From Deltaproteobacteria bacterium (GTDB lineage Bacteria; Bdellovibrionota_F; JAHFAK01), in contig JAHFAK010000033.1 of NCBI GenBank assembly GCA_023250585.1, positions 1-18,657 on the forward strand: DNA of 18,657 bases, written 5' to 3'. Shown here in pieces: positions 9,359-15,250 of the stretch. Below the pieces are notes generated by a model. The model had not been told where the DNA came from. It saw only the letters and a list, made by a program, of their open reading frames with translations, and ran no database searches. A program made the translations under genes and the position numbers. Within the stretch, counting starts at the first letter, position 1, and the number at the start of each line of letters is the position of its first letter.

Positions 9359-10883
9359 TTAAAAACTCACTCGCTACTTCATAATCATTAAAATGGGTAC
9401 ATTCTTTACCAATGATTTGATAATCTTCATGCCCTTTGCCTGCAATAAGCACAACATCATCTTGTCGTGCTAAAGACAGTGCAGCGCCAATTGCTTCACG
9501 TCGATCGGCAATAATGGTATAAAAACTTTCGTGGGATTTTCCATTCGATGATAAAAATTCTTCCACGGAAATTTTTTTAAGTTTTGTAAAACCTCTTTCA
9601 ATATCTTCTATAATATTTCGTGGATCTTCATCTCTGGGATTATCATTTGTTATAATAATAAGGTTAGAATATGTTTCAGCCACATTGGCCATTGCACTTC
9701 GTTTTCCTTTATCGCGATTTCCTCCACAACCAAACACAGTAATAATACGGGATGGATTCAGTGCTTGTAATGTGCTCAGGACATTTTCAAGCGCGGTAGG
9801 TTTATGAGCGTAATCAATATAGACTTTTTTATGTTTGTTATTATCAACTCGTTCGAGTCTTCCGGGAATACGCGTGCACAGAGCAATTCCACGCTGTATA
9901 TATTCATCTCGTATGTCCATATGCTTTGCACATGCGATACTTGCAATAATGTTATACAAGTTATGTTTGCCGAGAAGGCGCGATGAAACTTCTATGCATC
10001 CTCCAGGATATACAACAGTAGCGCCAATGCCATTGAGATTGAGACGTTCTTTAGTAACACAAAATTCAGCCTTACTGTGAGGGTCGAGTGAAAAGCGTGA
10101 AAGCACTACGGTTGTTTCATGTGCAATAGTAGTGCCCCATGGATCATCCATATTAACAATGGCAACTTTTTTATATTTAGCACTTTTAGGAAGAAGTTCG
10201 GTAAATAACTGTTTCTTTACATTTCCATATGTTTCCATATCGCCATGAAAATCCAAATGATCGCGGGAAAGATTCGTAAAAACTGCAATATCAAAATGAA
10301 CTTCGTCGACTCTATTCATGCTAATTGCATGCGATGAAATTTCTGATACCAATACTTTTGCGCCAGCCTTAACCATGGTTCCAGCGATTCGCTGAAACTC
10401 TAAAGATTCAGGCGTGGTGTTCGGAAGTTTTTCTAAAACTTCTCCATTGAGTCGAATATTATTGGTACCAATTACTCCAACACTCATTCCCGCTTCTCGG
10501 CAAATCGCCTCGATGAGATATGTTGTAGTTGTTTTGCCGCTTGTACCTGTAATACCAAGAACACTCAATTCTTTAGTAGGCTCTCCATAAAAGAGCGCAG
10601 AGCTATATGCTAAAAATGCGCGTGGATTATCAACCTCAAGAATGCTTACATTTTTGATGGGCGAAGAAATCTCTGAACCTTTTTGGATAGCAACTGCTTT
10701 TGCACCCCGGACAATTGCCTCTTCAATATAATCATTTCCATGGTGTTGAGATCCAGCTAATGCGACAAACAAACTTCCTTCAGTACATGCCTTTGAGTTG
10801 ATAGCAATATTAGTAATAGAGAGATCTTTATCTCCTTTTAACTGGACGTGAGAATTATGTGCTATTATTTTTTCAAGCTTCAC
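9351..10883 (-). CDS. murE: UDP-MurNAc-L-Ala-D-Glu:meso-diaminopimelate ligase MurE
   Basis: MurE adds the third residue of the stem peptide to UDP-MurNAc-dipeptide, using ATP in the cytoplasm. The 510-residue protein shows the ATP loop GITGTSGKTTTTYL (110-123), NTTPES (155-160), the FTNLSRDHLDFHG segment (202-214), the C-terminal DYAHKP (357-362) and FGCGGNRDKGKR. The specificity loop reads DNPRDEDP (414-421). In characterised enzymes DNPR marks meso-diaminopimelate ligases, whereas lysine-adding enzymes differ at the Arg. The start is GTG (10881-10883), with AGAGGT about 11 nt upstream. It follows ftsI after 20 nt and overlaps murF by 8 nt. Confidence 0.96.
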   Translation of the reverse strand: MKLEKIIAHNSHVQLKGDKDLSITNIAINSKACTEGSLFVALAGSQHHGNDYIEEAIVRGAKAVAIQKGSEISSPIKNVSILEVDNPRAFLAYSSALFYGEPTKELSVLGITGTSGKTTTTYLIEAICREAGMSVGVIGTNNIRLNGEVLEKLPNTTPESLEFQRIAGTMVKAGAKVLVSEISSHAISMNRVDEVHFDIAVFTNLSRDHLDFHGDMETYGNVKKQLFTELLPKSAKYKKVAIVNMDDPWGTTIAHETTVVLSRFSLDPHSKAEFCVTKERLNLNGIGATVVYPGGCIEVSSRLLGKHNLYNIIASIACAKHMDIRDEYIQRGIALCTRIPGRLERVDNNKHKKVYIDYAHKPTALENVLSTLQALNPSRIITVFGCGGNRDKGKRSAMANVAETYSNLIIITNDNPRDEDPRNIIEDIERGFTKLKKISVEEFLSSNGKSHESFYTIIADRREAIGAALSLARQDDVVLIAGKGHEDYQIIGKECTHFNDYEVASEFLNV

Positions 10884-10903
10884 GTGTATCGTCTACCTCT
10901 TAA

Positions 10904-12895
10904 TTATGGTTTAAAATAAACTTTCAATTTATCATTTGCTTTTAAAGTTTCACCTACTTTGGGCACATGGTTATAAACAAACCCGCTGCCTGATATGTAG
11001 ACATTAACCGGTTGACCTTTAAAAACGGCAAATACTTCTCTCATAGTCAAACCAGTAAGATCTGGCACAACAATTTTTCCTTGAGCCACATGAACATTTT
11101 GTCGAGTCCTTTTTCTTAGAGTAGTTTTTTTAACTTCTGATTCAGTTGCTGCATCCATTTTATCAAGATGAACAATTGCATAATCGGGTTCGGCGCTTTC
11201 ATCATGATGAAGAATTTTTTTTGCAATATTTTTAAATGTTGGAGCTGATGCAAGCCCCCCAGATTTCATTATTTTAGGTTCATCGAGTAGTAGAAGTCCT
11301 ACATAACGAGGTTTGTTTTTTGGGAAAAAACCTAAAAATGATGTAATAAGCTTTTCTCGCGAATACGTCTTATTATCCTTTTCATATTTTTGACTGGTTC
11401 CTGTTTTTCCTATTAATCGTACTTCATCCAAAGCAGCTAGAGAAGCAGTACCATCTTTATCATTTACTACTCGATCGAGCATGTTTTTAATAATCGTTGT
11501 TGTATCTTGAGAAACAACAGTACGAACAAGCGTTGGACTAAAGCGTTTAATAATTTTTCCTTCTTCATCTCTAATTTCTTGGACAAGATAGGGCTTCATG
11601 AGTTTTCCACCATTTGCAATACTACTTGCAGCCATCAGTAATTGAACGGCAGAAACGCTAAATCCTTGGCCAAATGAAGCTGAGCAAAGATCATAATTAT
11701 TCCATTCTTTATTTTTTAAAAGACCTGAACTCTCAGCGGGAAAATCAATTCTGGTTTTTTGTCCAAAACCAAATTTATTAATCCATCCCACGTAACGTTC
11801 TTTCCCTAAAATAGTTCCAATTTTGCATGCTCCAATATTACTTGAGTATTTAATGATATCTTCTGTAGTCAGCATTCCATATGGTTTTACATCATGGATG
11901 TCTTTGCCTCGAACTCTATACGAACCATTTTCACAGAAAAATTTTGTACGCGGATTAACTATTTTTTCTTCGAGCGCTGCTGCCATTAAGAAAATTTTAA
12001 ATGTGGAGCCAGGCTCAAAACTTTCGTTAATCGCACTATTTAAATAAAGATACTTATCGTAATCGCGAAATGAATTAGGGTTAAAATTGGGATAATTGGC
12101 CATGGCTAAAATTTCCATTGTCTGAGGATTTACCATCAACACAAGGCCACGATTTGCTTGATAATACTCAACAGCTTTTTGTAATTCATTTTCAACAATG
12201 AACTGAAGATCTTTATCTATGGTCAATACAATATCATATCCGGCTAATCGCTTTTTCGATAAATCTTTCTTAAGAGAAATTCCTCGTCCCAAGGCATCTT
12301 GAAAATCATAGAGTTCATTCTGTGACAATTCATATGACAAATAATCGTTATAATAGAGCTCAAGGCCAGCGAGTGCTTGAGAATCAATACCTACAAAACC
12401 CAATGTTTGGCTTGCAATTGTAGCATGAGGATAATAACGTTTATATTCTTTAATAAAACCGATTGATTTTTCTTTCAAATTTTTAAGCTGTGTAATTTTT
12501 TCATCGGTAACTTCTCTCTTGAGCCATACAAAATAAGCATCTTTGGTAATTCTTTTTTTAAGCTGCTTTGTATCTATCGTTACTATTTTTGCGATTTTAC
12601 TCAAAAGCGCGTCTACATTTGTTATCAATTGAGGATTGAGATACACGGATTCTCCTAAGGAACTCGTGGCAAGAACTCCGCCGTTTCTATCAATGATGCT
12701 TCCTCGTTTTGTTTGCAAATTCATCATGCGCTTATATTGGCTCTGTGCTAATTTACGAATATCATGCTTTTTATCTCTAACGAGATTAATAAGCACAAAA
12801 GTTACAACGATAAATATGGCCGTGATCGAAAGGGTTACCAAAAAAATTCGTAACCGCATCCATGTTTCATTTTGATCGTGTACAACTTTTCCCAT
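10904..12895 (-). CDS. ftsI: Septal transpeptidase FtsI (class B PBP) with C-terminal PASTA domain
   Basis: FtsI is the class B penicillin-binding protein that cross-links septal peptidoglycan as FtsW's partner. In 663 residues there are a short cytoplasmic tail, one membrane helix (about 15-39), the dimerisation/pedestal region starting near TKRGSIIDRNG (62-72), and a transpeptidase domain. The three active-site motifs are intact: STFK (catalytic S297, K300), SSN (351-353) and KTGT (497-500). Residues 606-662 (IVVPDLTGLTMREV ... VGETLKANDKLKVYF) form one PASTA domain, a module that in other proteins binds muropeptides or beta-lactams. The classical enterobacterial FtsI lacks it. The ATG lies 3 nt after ftsL and has only a weak ribosome binding site, so translation is probably coupled; an internal Met13 is a less likely start. 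Confidence 0.95.
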   Translation of the reverse strand: MGKVVHDQNETWMRLRIFLVTLSITAIFIVVTFVLINLVRDKKHDIRKLAQSQYKRMMNLQTKRGSIIDRNGGVLATSSLGESVYLNPQLITNVDALLSKIAKIVTIDTKQLKKRITKDAYFVWLKREVTDEKITQLKNLKEKSIGFIKEYKRYYPHATIASQTLGFVGIDSQALAGLELYYNDYLSYELSQNELYDFQDALGRGISLKKDLSKKRLAGYDIVLTIDKDLQFIVENELQKAVEYYQANRGLVLMVNPQTMEILAMANYPNFNPNSFRDYDKYLYLNSAINESFEPGSTFKIFLMAAALEEKIVNPRTKFFCENGSYRVRGKDIHDVKPYGMLTTEDIIKYSSNIGACKIGTILGKERYVGWINKFGFGQKTRIDFPAESSGLLKNKEWNNYDLCSASFGQGFSVSAVQLLMAASSIANGGKLMKPYLVQEIRDEEGKIIKRFSPTLVRTVVSQDTTTIIKNMLDRVVNDKDGTASLAALDEVRLIGKTGTSQKYEKDNKTYSREKLITSFLGFFPKNKPRYVGLLLLDEPKIMKSGGLASAPTFKNIAKKILHHDESAEPDYAIVHLDKMDAATESEVKKTTLRKRTRQNVHVAQGKIVVPDLTGLTMREVFAVFKGQPVNVYISGSGFVYNHVPKVGETLKANDKLKVYFKP

Positions 12896-12898
12896 ACG

Positions 12899-13210
12899 TT
12901 AATTACGCTTAAGCATTACCACCTGCTCTTCTCCTGGATAATGAAGATTAAGCGCTGTTCGCGCATATTCTTCAATTCGCGATGGAGATTTAAGAAGGGC
13001 TTCAGATGATTTTAATTTTGTATTCTGTGCTTCAGTTTCTCGCTGCATTTTATATGCAGCCGCGAGTCTATATCCCATATGGATATGTGCCATACGTGAC
13101 CATGTACATAAAAAACTCCCTAAAAAAATCAGAGCAAGGCAGGTAAAAAATAAAAAAAATACTTTTCGATCTGTTTTATCTTTTCGTATTTTAACAAACT
13201 GTTTCATCAT
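12899..13210 (-). CDS. ftsL: Cell division protein FtsL-like
   Basis: This 103-residue protein has the FtsL plan: a short basic cytoplasmic N-terminus, one membrane segment (about 17-37), a polar heptad-like region (about 45-75) that could form a coiled coil, and a C-terminal SPSRIEEYARTALNLHYP stretch. That last pattern, a small conserved element ending in a hydrophobic Tyr-Pro, recurs in FtsL/DivIC-type proteins. FtsL bridges FtsQ and the FtsW-FtsI synthase. Sequence identity within the family is very low, so the call relies on topology and on its place between rsmH and ftsI. Its ATG overlaps the rsmH stop by one base (TAATG). A second Met follows at once and could also serve as start. Confidence 0.85.
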   Translation of the reverse strand: MMKQFVKIRKDKTDRKVFFLFFTCLALIFLGSFLCTWSRMAHIHMGYRLAAAYKMQRETEAQNTKLKSSEALLKSPSRIEEYARTALNLHYPGEEQVVMLKRN

Positions 13211-14136
13211 TATGCGATCCTTTCACACACACGCAATTTTGCGCTCCGTGAACGTCTATTATTTTTTATCTCATCTTCATGGGGTGTAATCGGTTTTCTG
13301 GTGATAATCGAAAGCGCGGCTTTGGTATTGCAGACACAGACAGGATAATGCGGAGGACAAACACATGATCGAGCATTATCTCTCATAAATGTTTTTACTG
13401 CCCGATCCTCAAGCGAATGATAACTGATACACAAAAATCTTCCACCAATACGTAAAAGAGAAATTACATCTTTTAAAAATAATGAAAGATTTTCTAATTC
13501 TTTATTCACCACAATTCGCAATGCTTGAAAAATCCTAACAACCGGCTTTATATCGTCGGTCATACAAGCCTTTTTAACAAGAATTTTTAATTGAGTTGTT
13601 GTTAGAATTTTTTGTTTTTCTCGTTCACGGATAATATAGGAAGCAATTCTTTTTGCTCGTGGTTCTTCTCCAAAGTTTTTAAAAATCATTGCCAATGTTT
13701 TTTCGCTGGCGCTATTAACTAGAGAAGTAGCGTTCACTTCCTGAGATTGATTCATTCTCATATCTAAAGAACTTTCTTTATCAAAACTAAATCCGCGAGG
13801 CGCCGTATCAATTTGATGCGAGGAGATTCCTAGATCTAAGAGAATTGTATCAACCTGAGAAATTCCTAACTCAGCTAATACATTTTTTGCTTCACCGAAA
13901 TTTTGTTGTACCAAAATTGCTCTCCCCTTAAAATTTTCTAAATTATTTTGTGCGACTTCGAGCGCTTCTTTATCGTGATCAAAACCAATCAACTTTATGG
14001 AGGGAAAATCCGACAGGATTGCTCTCGCGTGCCCTCCTCCACCAAGTGTTCCATCGAGTATATATTGCGCTTTTTCTAGTGCCGCATATTCAAGTACTTC
14101 TTTTAAAAGAACCGGATTATGAAACACTAAGCTCAT
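13210..14136 (-). CDS. rsmH: 16S rRNA (cytosine-1402-N4)-methyltransferase RsmH
   Basis: RsmH (MraW) methylates N4 of C1402 in the ribosomal P site of 16S rRNA, using S-adenosylmethionine. The 308-residue protein starts with HNPVLLKEVLEY and shows the SAM-binding loop DGTLGGGGHARAIL (28-41), then LLDLGISSHQID (99-110), RGFSFDKESSLDMRM (114-128), FQALRIVVNKEL (203-214) and ISYHSLEDRAVK (237-248). A C-terminal cysteine cluster CVCPPHYPVCVC (258-269) is common in this family. It overlaps mraZ by 4 nt (ATGA) and ftsL by 1 nt. Confidence 0.97.
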   Translation of the reverse strand: MSLVFHNPVLLKEVLEYAALEKAQYILDGTLGGGGHARAILSDFPSIKLIGFDHDKEALEVAQNNLENFKGRAILVQQNFGEAKNVLAELGISQVDTILLDLGISSHQIDTAPRGFSFDKESSLDMRMNQSQEVNATSLVNSASEKTLAMIFKNFGEEPRAKRIASYIIREREKQKILTTTQLKILVKKACMTDDIKPVVRIFQALRIVVNKELENLSLFLKDVISLLRIGGRFLCISYHSLEDRAVKTFMRDNARSCVCPPHYPVCVCNTKAALSIITRKPITPHEDEIKNNRRSRSAKLRVCERIA

Positions 14137-14570
14137 AATCCCAAATCAGCCAATGCTTTATGATCAAATCCAAGTTTCGATTTTTCAAAGACCTCGCTCC
14201 ATTTCTCTTTTGACCAAATTTCTATTGTTTTTACTTGGCCAACGAGGACTATATCTTTTGCAAGACCTGCATAATCACGAAGCGCAGGAGGAATCATAAT
14301 TCTCCCTTGTTTATCGAGAGGACATTCTTGCGCACCGGAAATATAAAAACGAAGAAGATTGCGAACGTTGAGATCAAAACGCGATTTTTCAGCAACACGA
14401 TCAGTAAATTCTTTCCATATCATTTCAGGGTAAGCAACTAAGCAACCCTCCACATCATTTGTTACGACAAGGTTTTCAGTAAAACTGACACAAAGAATTT
14501 CCCTAAATTTTGAAGGAATACTTACTCGTCCTTTTGTATCTATTGTATGTTCAAAACGTCCGGTAAACAT
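14133..14570 (-). CDS. mraZ: Transcriptional regulator MraZ
   Basis: MraZ is a DNA-binding protein of the AbrB/SpoVT fold that, where studied, represses the dcw operon it heads. The 145 residues contain the two tandem motifs of the family: EHTIDTKGRVSIPSKFR (7-23) and CPLDKQGRIMIPPALRDYAGL (83-103). The reading frame stays open up to 14633, but the start was placed at 14570 because nearly all MraZ proteins begin like MFTGRFEHTID, and because the best promoter has its -10 box at 14612-14617, inside the longer frame. A purine-rich stretch AGAAAGG (14584-14590) lies 13 nt before this ATG, a rather long spacing. It overlaps rsmH by 4 nt. Confidence 0.94.
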   Translation of the reverse strand: MFTGRFEHTIDTKGRVSIPSKFREILCVSFTENLVVTNDVEGCLVAYPEMIWKEFTDRVAEKSRFDLNVRNLLRFYISGAQECPLDKQGRIMIPPALRDYAGLAKDIVLVGQVKTIEIWSKEKWSEVFEKSKLGFDHKALADLGL

Positions 14571-14611
14571 GGTTTTTATAATACCTTTCTTTTTATCCCA
14601 CTCTATGGGAA

Positions 14612-14641
14612 ATTGTACTACTTTACTCCACATTCAGTCAA
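14612..14641 (-). promoter_or_regulatory. Sigma-70-type promoter of the dcw operon
   Basis: On the minus strand TTGACT (14636-14641) and TACAAT (14612-14617) are separated by 18 nt; each matches five of six consensus bases. Transcription would start near 14605 and give a leader of about 35 nt before mraZ. It is the only strong promoter seen for the whole operon. Confidence 0.75.
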
Positions 14642-14654
14642 TACTTTAATCAAC
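14617..14654 (-). promoter_or_regulatory. Possible MraZ operator: imperfect direct repeat over the dcw promoter
   Basis: Two 15-nt segments on the minus strand, GTTGATTAAAGTATT (14640-14654) and GTGGAGTAAAGTAGT (14617-14631), agree at 12 of 15 positions and start 23 bp apart. The first ends on the -35 box and the second fills the spacer. Each contains two GT-starting half units 10 bp apart, a geometry like the repeated short boxes bound by MraZ octamers in other bacteria. The exact motif differs from the E. coli TGGGN repeats, so this is an inference. Confidence 0.35.
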
Positions 14655-14772
14655 ATTTCTATGATTATTTCCACTTTTTTTTTGGAACTCGTTAGTCTTA
14701 TTTTTTTTACGTCTAAAACTTAAAGTAATACTAGAGTTTTGAACAAATATTCTTTTAAAAATTTCGAGTACC

Positions 14773-15008
14773 TGTGGATAGATTGTATAAAAGTTAAAAA
14801 AAAGATAATAAAAGTATAAATAATAATAAATTTAAACTATTATAAAAAAAAGCTCTCTAAAAAGAATGACTATTTTTTATGCAAAATGCGCAAAGGGGCG
14901 ATTTATGAGGAGAGGATTTTGCATACCGAAGATAAATTCACAACTTGTCCACACATTCTGTGGATAGTTGTGGAAACTCTAAAAATTTTTTTCCAAAACT
15001 GTGCATAC
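14773..15008. other. Candidate replication origin: DnaA-box-like cluster with AT-rich tract
   Basis: The DnaA box consensus is TTATNCACA. CTATCCACA, one mismatch away, occurs twice on the minus strand (14773-14781 and 14959-14967). TTGTCCACA, also one mismatch, lies at 14945-14953. GTATGCACA (minus, 15000-15008) is close, and GTTTCCACA (minus, 14969-14977) has two mismatches. Four of the five sites fall within 64 nt. Between the outer box and the cluster lies a very AT-rich tract (about 14783-14880) with TAATAATAA at 14821-14829, as expected of an unwinding element. Genes diverge on both sides, so both would be on leading strands. No dnaA, dnaN or other usual origin neighbour is in the window, so this remains a candidate. 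Confidence 0.45.
14878..14935. repeat. 10-bp inverted repeat around a 38-nt purine-rich spacer
   Basis: TATGCAAAAT (14878-14887) and ATTTTGCATA (14926-14935) are perfect reverse complements. The spacer is G-rich and purine-rich (GGGGCG, GAGGAGAGG), unlike the AT-rich surroundings. It lies between the AT-rich tract and the DnaA-box-like cluster. It could be a protein-binding site or a structural part of an origin; no T run follows it, so it is not a standard terminator. Confidence 0.5.
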
Positions 15009-15023
15009 ATTTTTAACGTTCCC

Positions 15024-15052
15024 TTAAAATCTTATGTGAATTAAGCTATAAT
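15024..15052 (+). promoter_or_regulatory. Possible promoter reading into the large inverted repeat
   Basis: A perfect TATAAT (15047-15052) stands 17 nt after TTAAAA (15024-15029, four of six -35 bases). A transcript would start near 15059 and run through the 37-bp inverted repeat, giving an RNA with a very stable hairpin ahead of the protease gene. The weak -35 and the AT-rich setting keep confidence low. Confidence 0.3.
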
Positions 15053-15072
15053 CAATATTGCATAAAGTTACT

Positions 15073-15177
15073 ATTATTAGAAAATGTGAGCGTCAACAAT
15101 CCGTCAAAAAACGTCAGTCACTTTAAATATGACCGGAGCCTTTTGACGGATTGTTGACGCTCACATTTTCTAATAAT
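15073..15177. repeat. Perfect 37-bp inverted repeat with 31-nt loop
   Basis: The arms 15073-15109 and 15141-15177 are exact reverse complements over 37 bp. The left arm runs from ATTATTAG to CCGTCAAAA. The arms and loop contain CGTCA at 15091, 15102 and 15112, and the inverted TGACG at 15144 and 15155, plus TGACC at 15130; most are spaced 10-11 bp apart, one DNA turn. The right arm ends 2 nt before a -35 box. Neither side has the T run of an intrinsic terminator. It may be a binding array for a dimeric regulator, part of an origin, or a genomic repeat or mobile-element remnant; 16 nt of the arm recur at 17514-17529. Confidence 0.9.
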
Positions 15178-15178
15178 C

Positions 15179-15207
15179 TTGACAAATTATTTAACTTAAT
15201 GTATCAA
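15179..15207 (+). promoter_or_regulatory. Probable promoter of the S8 protease gene
   Basis: TTGACA, a perfect -35 box (15179-15184), is followed after 17 nt by TATCAA (15202-15207, four of six). Transcription would start near 15214, leaving a leader of about 37 nt. The perfect inverted repeat ends directly upstream, where an activator site would lie. Confidence 0.6.
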
Positions 15208-15250
15208 ATTATATTGGTAATTTTTTAAAAAACCTTGATATGGGGGCATA

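Noticed and set aside
14571-14633. N-terminal extension of MraZ by 21 residues starting at 14633
   Set aside because: The extension has no family counterpart, the canonical MraZ start MFTGRFEHTID is at 14570, and the best -10 box lies inside the extension.
14905-14967. 20-codon open frame ATG AGG AGA ... TAG in the divergent intergenic region
   Set aside because: It is short, runs through the DnaA-box-like cluster and one arm of an inverted repeat, and shows no protein-like features.
15073-15177. Large inverted repeat as an intrinsic terminator
   Set aside because: No T run follows either arm, and neither flanking gene is transcribed into it from its 3' end.
15073-15177. CRISPR repeat pair
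   Set aside because: The two copies are inverted rather than direct, there is no array, and no cas gene is present.
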